A stretch of DNA of 64,000 nucleotides from assembly GCF_040513375.1 (NCBI RefSeq), contig NZ_JBEVTG010000002.1:496001-560000 (forward strand), given 5' to 3'. This document shows, one piece after another, positions 34,910 to 42,255 of this stretch. Source of the DNA: Flagellimonas_B algarum. Lineage in GTDB: Bacteria > Bacteroidota > Bacteroidia > Flavobacteriales > Flavobacteriaceae. The stretch's first letter is position 1. Each line of letters begins with the position of its first letter. The notes below the pieces were generated by a model. It was not told where the DNA came from. It did not search any database and saw only the letters and a list, made by a program, of their open reading frames with translations. The position numbers were made by a program, and so were the translations under genes.

Positions 34910-35497
34910 ATGATGAAAAACACCATCCTATTGCCAATCGCTGCCGTACTGTGCACCATTGAGGCCCAAGCACAACAAGACAGCATTGCGCCCGTCGACA
35001 AGACCGAAACCAATAAGGAAATCGCCCGTAAGTTTTACCAAGACCTTTGGTTCACCAACAATACCGAAGCCTATGCCGATTATGTGGCCGAAAGCTATGT
35101 GGTGCACGATATCGGGGATCGTAAAAACATGACCGAACCTGCCATCGAACAAAAAATTGTTGCCGATCGTTTTTGGGAGAACGGCACTTGGGATTCAAAA
35201 ATCAACTATCAAATCGCGGAAGGGGATCTGGTGGCGACCCGATGGGAGGCTACCTATATCCCATCCACCCTTTTTGGCAAATTGGTGTTTGGAGGGGGTA
35301 CGGTACCGATCATCAATGTATTTCGATTCAACGAAGAAGGAAAGATCGTCGAAATCTGGAACCATAGACACGACATCGATACCAACCAGACGTTACGATT
35401 CACCATACAAGGCTTGTTGATCGGCTTATTGATCGCTTTGATTCCGACACTTATCGCCTTCCGATTAAAGCGTAAGTTAAAAGCAATGCGGTCATAA
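34910..35497 (+). CDS. SnoaL-like polyketide-cyclase-fold protein with membrane tail
   Basis: A 195-residue protein: signal MMKNTILLPIAAVLCTIEAQA, an NTF2/SnoaL domain (about 35-160: NKEIARKFYQDLWFTNNTEAYADYVAESYVVHD, then VATRWEATYIPS and INVFRFNEEGKIVEIWNHRHD), and a C-terminal helix (TIQGLLIGLLIALIPTLIAF, about 167-187) followed by a basic tail RLKRKLKAMRS. A membrane-anchored SnoaL protein facing the periplasm is unusual. Ligand unknown. Two adjacent ATG codons open the gene. Confidence 0.82.
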   Translation: MMKNTILLPIAAVLCTIEAQAQQDSIAPVDKTETNKEIARKFYQDLWFTNNTEAYADYVAESYVVHDIGDRKNMTEPAIEQKIVADRFWENGTWDSKINYQIAEGDLVATRWEATYIPSTLFGKLVFGGGTVPIINVFRFNEEGKIVEIWNHRHDIDTNQTLRFTIQGLLIGLLIALIPTLIAFRLKRKLKAMRS

Positions 35498-35640
35498 AAT
35501 GGGCATCAGAGCGTGTTGAATGATGGAGTTTTGTGCCTTTGAGGGAATCATCCAACCTATAATGTACGTAAGGCTGTTAAGCTACTACCCTACTCCATAA
35601 CCGGAGATCGAATCATCAGGTGTATTTCGAATTTAATTTG

Positions 35641-35663
35641 GTTTATAATTTAAACTAGTTTAT
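35641..35663. promoter_or_regulatory. Operator-like palindrome, copy 1
   Basis: A 23-bp AT-rich sequence with GTTTA...TAAAC arms and an inner AAACTAGTTT palindrome, 23 bp before a membrane protein gene. A near-identical copy (two differences) lies at 36610-36632. TATCTTTA at 35661-35668, overlapping the 3' end of the repeat, may be the -7 element. Binding would then block or steer transcription. Confidence 0.6.
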
Positions 35664-35685
35664 CTTTAGCACAAAACAGGAACGC

Positions 35686-36291
35686 ATGAGCGACCTTAAA
35701 ATGAGTCCGGAACAAAGTATCCAATTGATCGGCGCGGTCATTGAAGAAGCGAAAACACGGTTTGAGGAGAACGGGGTTATTTATATGTTTTGGGGATTGT
35801 TCGTCTCCTTGATCGCCTTTACCCAATTCCTTTTACTCTATTGGGAAGAGTACGCCATAAGCTGGTATCCTTACTTGGCCATACCGTTGGGCCTGTTGTT
35901 TACTTTCGGCTATTATTGGAATAAAAACAGGTACCGAAACCGCAACCAGATCAGTTCGATCATCTCAAAGACTTGGCTCTTTCTGGCAATCAACAAAATG
36001 GTTTTGGGTTTCTTTTTTGCTCCAGTATTGGGCGAAAATCTCAGTCCCATCATATTGATTTTGTTGGCGACGGGTATTTTAATTTCCGGTATTGCACTGA
36101 AAACTACCGTACTCATTATCTCAAGCATCCTCATCAATATAGCGGCGTTGTGTTGTTTTCAAGTATCTTGGCTCTACCAGCCCTTGGTGATGTCTGGCGC
36201 CTCTTTGTTGGCGGTGATGGTGCCAGGACTGTTTATGTATAATAAAGCCAAACATCGCGAACGTATGAAAAGTCCGTTAGGAAGCGCCTAA
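35686..36291 (+). CDS. Multi-helix membrane protein, unknown
   Basis: A 201-residue protein with a polar N-terminus (MSDLKMSPEQSIQLIGAVIEEAKTRF) and about six membrane helices (about 32-52, 61-80, 100-117, 120-135, 139-157, 163-185). No catalytic motif or known family seen. It is 8 bp ahead of a winged-helix regulator gene and shares an operator with the TPR/TonB genes that follow, so it probably works with them, perhaps as a sensor or transporter. Confidence 0.75.
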   Translation: MSDLKMSPEQSIQLIGAVIEEAKTRFEENGVIYMFWGLFVSLIAFTQFLLLYWEEYAISWYPYLAIPLGLLFTFGYYWNKNRYRNRNQISSIISKTWLFLAINKMVLGFFFAPVLGENLSPIILILLATGILISGIALKTTVLIISSILINIAALCCFQVSWLYQPLVMSGASLLAVMVPGLFMYNKAKHRERMKSPLGSA

Positions 36292-36299
36292 CAAACAGT

Positions 36300-36593
36300 A
36301 TGAATCACAATAAGTTCAAATTGCTCAACCCGATCCTTCACGCTCCACTGCGTCTTGCCATCATCTCCTATTTGGTCGGCAACAGCAGTGCCAGCTTTAA
36401 TGAAATCAAGGACATGACCAAAGCGACCAGTGGCAATATCAGTGTGCAACTGAAAAAATTGGAAGCAAGCGGTTACGTCAAAATCGAAAAGGGGTTTTTG
36501 AACAATTACCAACATACCAAGGTAACCATCACTTCGATTGGACTTAAGGCTTTTGAGGCCTATGTTAAAATCTTGAAAGGCTATATCGAATAA
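36300..36593 (+). CDS. Winged-helix transcriptional regulator
   Basis: A 97-residue single-domain regulator: LLNPILHAPLRLAIISYLVGNSSASFNEIKDMTKATSGNISVQLKKLEASGYVKIEKGFLNNYQHTKVTITSIGLKAFEAYVKIL. The recognition helix is NISVQLKKLEASGYV and the wing is KGFLNNYQHTKVTIT. This is the compact MarR/HTH_34-type fold without an effector domain. It lies between two near-identical operator-like sequences and is the natural candidate to bind them. Confidence 0.88.
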   Translation: MNHNKFKLLNPILHAPLRLAIISYLVGNSSASFNEIKDMTKATSGNISVQLKKLEASGYVKIEKGFLNNYQHTKVTITSIGLKAFEAYVKILKGYIE

Positions 36594-36609
36594 ATTTTTT
36601 ATCCATCTT

Positions 36610-36632
36610 GTTTATAATATAAACTAATTTAT
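36610..36632. promoter_or_regulatory. Operator-like palindrome, copy 2
   Basis: Contains GTTTATAATATAAAC, a palindrome except at its central base, followed by TAATTTAT. It matches copy 1 at 35641-35663 in 21 of 23 positions. Located 6-29 bp before the TPR lipoprotein start and probably overlapping its promoter. Confidence 0.65.
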
Positions 36633-36638
36633 ATCATC

Positions 36639-37424
36639 ATGAAAAAGGCGTTTTTACTTTGTACCTGTGTATCCATACTATCTTTGAATTGTGCGAACAG
36701 CACGGTCAAAGAAACCGCGATCCAACTAGAGGAAATACAAGGCAACGTGCTTCTCGACGGCATCGAAACAAAAATTTTCGAAGCCTTTGTACAAGCGAAC
36801 ATCAATAAAAAGCCAACTGCCCTTCAGGAGCTTAAAAAAGAGTTGGATGACATGGCTTCGCGCACCCCCAACCAGTTGATCACCTATTGGCAGTCCTATT
36901 TGCGCTATTACCTTTCCATTTTTCACATGACCCAAAACCAAGAGGAAACAGCCGAAAAGGAAATCGATGAAGCCGTTGACCTTATGGACGGAATCAAAAA
37001 CAAAAATACCGAAGACTACGCCCTTTTAGCGCTAACCCAGAGTTTCAGTATTCAGTTCAAAGGGTTTCGGGCCATGTTCATCTCAAGTGCCATCAAAAAA
37101 AACGGCAAGCGATCCCTTTCGTTGGAACCTAAAAACATCAGGGCATATTTCGTCTTGGCAAGTAATGACTTTTACACTCCCGAAAAATATGGTGGCGGTG
37201 AACAGGCCGAAGGCTACTTGTTGAAAGCCATTTCGCTACCTGATCAGTTGAACAAAAACCCTTACACGCCCTCTTGGGGGAAACAAGAAGCCTATGAACT
37301 GTTGGTCAAGCACTATATGAAAACAGACCAGCGTGATAGGGCCCGTACATACTGTAAGGAAGGGATCGCATTATACCCTGACAACTATGGATTGGGCAAA
37401 TTGGCCATTAAACTGTTGGATTGA
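36639..37424 (+). CDS. Helical-repeat (TPR-like) lipoprotein
   Basis: A 261-residue protein with lipoprotein signal MKKAFLLCTCVSILSLNC and otherwise all helical. LITYWQSYLRYYLSIFHMTQNQEETAEKEIDEAVDLM and the end NPYTPSWGKQEAYELLVKHYMKTDQRDRARTYCKEGIALYPDN are TPR-like. RAYFVLASNDFYTPEKYGGGEQAEGYLLKAISL is a recognisable middle unit. Outer or inner membrane-anchored periplasmic scaffold. Its stop overlaps the 5' end of the TonB receptor frame, so the two are probably coupled. Confidence 0.82.
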   Translation: MKKAFLLCTCVSILSLNCANSTVKETAIQLEEIQGNVLLDGIETKIFEAFVQANINKKPTALQELKKELDDMASRTPNQLITYWQSYLRYYLSIFHMTQNQEETAEKEIDEAVDLMDGIKNKNTEDYALLALTQSFSIQFKGFRAMFISSAIKKNGKRSLSLEPKNIRAYFVLASNDFYTPEKYGGGEQAEGYLLKAISLPDQLNKNPYTPSWGKQEAYELLVKHYMKTDQRDRARTYCKEGIALYPDNYGLGKLAIKLLD

Positions 37425-37429
37425 GATCC

Positions 37430-39574
37430 ATGCGCAGGCTGCTTCTTTCCTTATGTCTCGTTCACGGTCTGCTCAACGCACAAGTCAAGGTGTCTGGGCA
37501 AGTAACCGATGGCAAACTGCCAATTTTTGCAGCGAATGTCTACGTTAAATCGACTCCCGAACAAGGCACGGTCACTGATTTCGAAGGCTTCTTTGTCTTA
37601 AACCTAGCCAAGAACACAGACACCTTGGTCATCTCTTATTTGGGATTCCGCACCAAAACAATCCCTGTCGAAGCACTGTCCCTTGATCGCACCAATGTGA
37701 TTACGCTGAAACCCAGTTCGCAGTCCCTTGATGAAGTGGTTTTATATGGACCGGACCCCATTTCCGATAAATTCTCGGTGAAAAAACTGGAAAAATTAGA
37801 CATCTATCTCAATCCGGTAGCCCAAGGTGACCCGCTAAAGGCAATTACGATTTTACCCGCTTCGACCATCGATGATGAAACCGTAAATCCTTCCCTTAGG
37901 GGTAGTGATCCAGATCGTTCACGGGTGGTTTTCAATAATGTGCCGGTATACAATCCAGTGCGGGCGAGCCAGTTGAACAACCAAGGGTTTTTCAGTCTTT
38001 TCAACACGGAGTTGATCGATAAACAATACGTATATGCCAGTAATCCGCCTTTGACCTTTGGCAATACGAGCGCAGGCCTGGTCGAAATCCAGACCGTCAG
38101 GGAACTCGGCCAAGATCAGGTCAAATTATCGGCCTCTTTGGCCAGTACGGGTTTTTTTATCGCGCAGCGTCTCAAAGAGAACAAGACGTTCGTCCAGGTT
38201 TATGGCAATTATCAATTCAGTGGGGCTTTTTTGGGAATCCAGGAAGGAAAACTCCCGGACCTCAACGATTTCCAGACCCTGGATCTGGGCGTCAACGCAC
38301 GGTTCCAAATCAACAAGCAATGGTCATTCAATAGTTTTAGCTATGGCATTGATGAGGATTTTTCGGGCAATCGCACCCAGTTCACTTATCAAGGGGAATT
38401 TGAATCGGCAAAGACCAGGGTCTTCACGATCAACAACCTGAATTATGCTACTGCCTCGGGTTATTTTAATTTGAATTTTGGGATAAACACCGAATCCCAA
38501 GAATTCTTCTTCGGCAATACCATATCCCAACAAGAAACCGACCAGCGCTTCCTATCGTTGAACCACAAAACCAAGATCGGAAGTAACGTGGTACACCAAG
38601 CCACCATTTCATGGGATACGTTCTCAAGCAGCTTCGATGATCAGGTTCCCGAGTTCTTTTATGCGAATGCCCCCGATTCCCCCACATTCGATACAAGTTT
38701 CGATGGTTCCAATCAGCTTTTGGAACTTAGCTCGTTTACCAGTTGGACCGCTTCTGACCGGTTGTTGGTCTCAGCTGGTTTGAGGGCCAACCTTCCTATG
38801 GCGGATCAATCCAGCTACCTGAGCTATCAAATGGGGCTACGCTATAAATTGAATGCCGATAGCGATTTGCTTCTTAGTGGGGGTAAATACCATAGTTATA
38901 CTACCCCATCCTTTTTCGTTCCGCAATTCAATTTGTTGACCAGTGAACAATTGGCCCTTGACTATTCCCTTTCAACAAAGGGGATGAATATCACGGCAGC
39001 CTTATTTTTCAAAAGTGAAAAAGGACTTCAAACGGTCAACCAATTTCTATTTTCAGACAACTTAAGTACCTTCGGCTTTGAGCTATCGGCCCAAAAACGG
39101 ATCAATAACTGGCTCGATGTATCGATGGCCTATACCCTATTGGATCAAAACTCGAATATTGGTGAAACTTCCTTTCCTGGTCTACGTGATTATGGGTATT
39201 TCATCAAATCATCCATACAGTTCACCCCCCCGAAATGGGCAACTTTCTCACTGAACTGGTTGGCCAGACCGGGCCGGCGCTATACTCCGATTACCGGCGG
39301 TTCCTTCGATGTGCCGACCGGTTTTTATGAACCCAATTTCGCTGCCGAATTTCTGAATGAGCGATACAACCCGTACTCAAGGGTAGATTTGGGTGTCAGC
39401 AAATACATCAATACGGAAAAATTGGAGTGGGTGCTATTCGCCTCGATCAACAACATCTTTAACAGGGCCAACCAGCGGGTTGATCAGTATAATGTGGATT
39501 ATACCGAAAGAACGTTCAATCCCTATCAGTTGCGGTTGTTGTATTTCGGATTGGTCCTTACACTGAATCACTGA
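37430..39574 (+). CDS. TonB-dependent outer-membrane receptor with carboxypeptidase-like extension
   Basis: A 714-residue receptor. Signal MRRLLLSLCLVHGLLNA, then a carboxypeptidase-regulatory-like domain (VSGQVTDGKLPIFAANVYVKSTPEQGTVTDFEGFFVLNL, about 19-95). The plug follows (VNPSLRGSDPDRSRVVFNNVPVYNP near 150-180), then a 22-strand-type barrel. The end LRLLYFGLVLTLNH lacks the usual terminal phenylalanine but is otherwise porin-like. Compared with SusC proteins it is short and has no SusD partner, so it probably imports a small ligand such as a siderophore or metal complex. ATG 37430 was chosen over a TTG 9 bp upstream. Confidence 0.88.
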   Translation: MRRLLLSLCLVHGLLNAQVKVSGQVTDGKLPIFAANVYVKSTPEQGTVTDFEGFFVLNLAKNTDTLVISYLGFRTKTIPVEALSLDRTNVITLKPSSQSLDEVVLYGPDPISDKFSVKKLEKLDIYLNPVAQGDPLKAITILPASTIDDETVNPSLRGSDPDRSRVVFNNVPVYNPVRASQLNNQGFFSLFNTELIDKQYVYASNPPLTFGNTSAGLVEIQTVRELGQDQVKLSASLASTGFFIAQRLKENKTFVQVYGNYQFSGAFLGIQEGKLPDLNDFQTLDLGVNARFQINKQWSFNSFSYGIDEDFSGNRTQFTYQGEFESAKTRVFTINNLNYATASGYFNLNFGINTESQEFFFGNTISQQETDQRFLSLNHKTKIGSNVVHQATISWDTFSSSFDDQVPEFFYANAPDSPTFDTSFDGSNQLLELSSFTSWTASDRLLVSAGLRANLPMADQSSYLSYQMGLRYKLNADSDLLLSGGKYHSYTTPSFFVPQFNLLTSEQLALDYSLSTKGMNITAALFFKSEKGLQTVNQFLFSDNLSTFGFELSAQKRINNWLDVSMAYTLLDQNSNIGETSFPGLRDYGYFIKSSIQFTPPKWATFSLNWLARPGRRYTPITGGSFDVPTGFYEPNFAAEFLNERYNPYSRVDLGVSKYINTEKLEWVLFASINNIFNRANQRVDQYNVDYTERTFNPYQLRLLYFGLVLTLNH

Positions 39575-39648
39575 GAATTACGTCAATAGCCCTACAGGCA
39601 CTAGACGTTCAGTTTCACTATCTTTAGTTGGACTAAATCGAATCCGTT

Positions 39649-40122
39649 ATGTGTCGACCCCTTCTGCTCCTTTATTCCGTCCTGTTATTCGGTTTGTTCC
39701 AAGCCCAAGAAATCAATGGGCAGGACTTTATCGACCGCACGCCGGCCGATATCACCATGGAGTTCATTGCCGATTACAAAGCGTATAATGAGTTCGCCCT
39801 AGCAAGTGATGCGAAACACCAGGGCAAGAAAGACCACCTGATCGAAAAACGGTACCGCAAATTGATACGCAAGTATTGCGGGGCGAAAAACGATTATCAA
39901 GGGGTCACCTGGGGAACGATTTCGAACCATGACGCCCGCTATGAAAAAGTGGTGAACCTCCGGTTCGATGAGGACATCACGGTAATCGTCACCAAATACT
40001 TCGACGAACAAAACCCCTTTCGCGAAGCGGATTATGAATACCATTACCGCTTTAAGAACAAAAAATGGGTCTTGGTCGAGGTCTATTATATCGATCAAGA
40101 CGGCCCTATGCGACATCTATGA
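39649..40122 (+). CDS. Secreted protein of unknown function
   Basis: A 157-residue protein with signal MCRPLLLLYSVLLFGLFQA, then a mixed charged domain (GQDFIDRTPADITMEFIADYKAYNEF ... YHYRFKNKKWVLVEVYYIDQDGP). No motif or family recognised. Its stop overlaps the next start codon (ATGA), so it is coupled to a membrane adenylate cyclase and may supply a signal or partner for it. A -7-like TATCTTTAG lies about 30 bp upstream. Confidence 0.72.
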   Translation: MCRPLLLLYSVLLFGLFQAQEINGQDFIDRTPADITMEFIADYKAYNEFALASDAKHQGKKDHLIEKRYRKLIRKYCGAKNDYQGVTWGTISNHDARYEKVVNLRFDEDITVIVTKYFDEQNPFREADYEYHYRFKNKKWVLVEVYYIDQDGPMRHL

Positions 40123-41258
40123 ATCCGTCAGTATGTAATAGGATGTCAATACTATCACCGAGGACAAAACGCTACATATTGAAAATCGTGCCGTTCGGCC
40201 TTGTACCCATGGTATTCAGTTTGGTGTATTCCCTTTTGGAAAAGGGGATTCTGGGCACCCATCCCACCTACCCTTCCACGGGCAACCCCTATCAGTTCAT
40301 TTTGATCGTACCTGCCTTGATTTCTTTATTCTTAGGCTTCTTGATCGGCCTTTTGGAAGTCTTTGTCATTAGCCGACTTTTCGTAAAGTCCAGCTTCCTG
40401 AAAAAATTGATCCTGAAGACGATGATCTATTTCTTGATCATCGTGGTATCGATTGTTTTGATTTCCTTATTGAGTACGGCCCATGAATACCGTTTGCCTC
40501 CTTTCTCATCTGAGGTTTTAGAAAGTGTCGAGACTTTTTTTAGGAGTTTTGCTTTTTGGAGTGTCGTCGTCTATTTCACCCTTGGCCTAGTTATTTGCCT
40601 CTTCTATGCTGAAATAAGCGACAATCTAGGGCAATATGCGATTGCCAATTTTTTTACTGGAAAATACCATAGACCTATTGAAGAATATCGAATCTTCATG
40701 TTCCTCGACATGAAATCTTCGACGACTATCGCAGAACGATTAGGTCATGAAAAATATTTTGACCTCTTGAATGATTATTACCGCTATCTATCAAACCCCA
40801 TTATGGATTTTGGAGGTGAGATTTATCAGTATGTGGGCGATGAAATCGTCTTGACTTGGAGATTGAACACCAAGATGGACAAAGCATCCGTTGTCTACTG
40901 TTTCTTCTCCATGCAGGAAACCCTTGCTGAAAAATCAACAAGCTTTTTGAAACGCTATGGCCTCGTCCCTTCATTCAAAGCGGCGATCCATTTGGGTAAG
41001 GTCACCACAGGTGAAATTGGAAAAATCAAAAAAGATTTTGTCTTTAGCGGGGACGTGTTGAATACAACGGCCCGAATCCAGGGTTTGTGCAACGAACACA
41101 ATGCGCGATTGCTTTGTTCTGAAGAAGCCGTTACCCAGTTGGAGCTGCGAAAATCGTTTGAAGTAATCGACTTGGGTACGGCGAGCTTGCGTGGTAAGGA
41201 GGACAAAATCAAGATCTTTGATGTTATCGCTAAAAAGAATCATAATTCCAATGGGTAA
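40119..41258 (+). CDS. Membrane-bound class III adenylate/guanylate cyclase
   Basis: A 379-residue cyclase. About four membrane helices occupy residues 20-165 (VPFGLVPMVFSLVYSLL, FILIVPALISLFLGFLIGLL, MIYFLIIVVSIVLISLL, FAFWSVVVYFTLGLVICLF). The C-terminal catalytic domain has metal aspartates D197 (FLDMKSSTTIAERLG) and D241 (YVGDEIVLTW), and transition-state residues N315 and R319 (SGDVLNTTARIQ). Thus it is probably active as a homodimer. It begins at the ATG overlapping the preceding stop. Product cAMP versus cGMP cannot be read reliably. Confidence 0.9.
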   Translation: MNPSVCNRMSILSPRTKRYILKIVPFGLVPMVFSLVYSLLEKGILGTHPTYPSTGNPYQFILIVPALISLFLGFLIGLLEVFVISRLFVKSSFLKKLILKTMIYFLIIVVSIVLISLLSTAHEYRLPPFSSEVLESVETFFRSFAFWSVVVYFTLGLVICLFYAEISDNLGQYAIANFFTGKYHRPIEEYRIFMFLDMKSSTTIAERLGHEKYFDLLNDYYRYLSNPIMDFGGEIYQYVGDEIVLTWRLNTKMDKASVVYCFFSMQETLAEKSTSFLKRYGLVPSFKAAIHLGKVTTGEIGKIKKDFVFSGDVLNTTARIQGLCNEHNARLLCSEEAVTQLELRKSFEVIDLGTASLRGKEDKIKIFDVIAKKNHNSNG

Positions 41259-41379
41259 AGGGAAGCAAGGTTTGAACGAGCTAAAAACGATGCAACTAAA
41301 CGCTATTGAAAGCACTATCTTTAAGTTGGAAATAAAACAAGTCTATGGAATCGTTTAGATTCCTATTTGATGTTCTGCC

Positions 41380-42198
41380 ATGAAGATTCTAACCAAAGGA
41401 CAATATTACGGTGACCAAAACGCGGAACGGGCCTTTCGCGGGGTACACCTATCGCAATACGGCTATTCGACCGAACGTACCGACTGGCACTACCATGAAA
41501 ATCCGTATTTCATGTACGTGTTGCAGGGCAATATGAAAGATTGCAACAAAAGGGTCGAGACCCTATGTCCGGCAGGCAGCTTGATGTTCAATAATTGGCA
41601 GGAACCGCACTACGGTTCGAAACACACCGATCTAGGAGGGGGTTTTCACCTCGAGTTTGAAAAGTCTTGGTTGGCCGAGAATGGGATTTCCTTGCAACTC
41701 TGGGAAGGAAGTCAACGTATCGATAATCCGCAATTGCATTTGCTATTCGGCCAAATATACCAGGAGTTCCTTCTTTCCGATGATTTCAGTCCGGTCGCCG
41801 TTGAATTGCTATTGGTCCAGGTCTGCGACGCCTTGAGCCAGGTCAAACAAGCCGAACGACGGATTGACCCCCAATGGGTGGCCAACCTTAGGGAACTGCT
41901 CCACTTTGAACAAGATGCCTTAGATTTGAAACAACTCTCACACGCCCTTGACATCCATCCGGTGCACCTGTCGCGGGCCGCTCCAAAATACCTAACCATG
42001 GGTCTCGGCCGGTATATCAGGGAACAAAAATTGAGAAAAAGCCTTCCCCTACTCTTCGATCCAAAACTCCGTTTGACCGAAATCGCCTATATCGCCGGAT
42101 TTTCCGACCAAAGTCATTTCAACCGGGTCTTTAAAGCCTATTTCAAAGTAACCCCAAGGCAATATCGCCAGCGTATCGGAATCGGGCCTCAATGTTAA
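41380..42198 (+). CDS. AraC-family transcriptional regulator
   Basis: A 272-residue regulator. The N-terminal cupin-like domain (DWHYHENPYFMYVLQGNMKDC and SLMFNNWQEPHYGSKH) senses a ligand. The C-terminal tandem helix-turn-helix ends LTEIAYIAGFSDQSHFNRVFKAYFKVTPRQYRQRIG, the textbook AraC signature. It is 57 bp upstream of a serine hydrolase gene on the same strand and may regulate it. Confidence 0.92.
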   Translation: MKILTKGQYYGDQNAERAFRGVHLSQYGYSTERTDWHYHENPYFMYVLQGNMKDCNKRVETLCPAGSLMFNNWQEPHYGSKHTDLGGGFHLEFEKSWLAENGISLQLWEGSQRIDNPQLHLLFGQIYQEFLLSDDFSPVAVELLLVQVCDALSQVKQAERRIDPQWVANLRELLHFEQDALDLKQLSHALDIHPVHLSRAAPKYLTMGLGRYIREQKLRKSLPLLFDPKLRLTEIAYIAGFSDQSHFNRVFKAYFKVTPRQYRQRIGIGPQC

Positions 42199-42255
42199 TT
42201 TCATACAAGTTTGGCCAGACCATGCCGAATACCTTTGCCATAAATTCAATCCATC

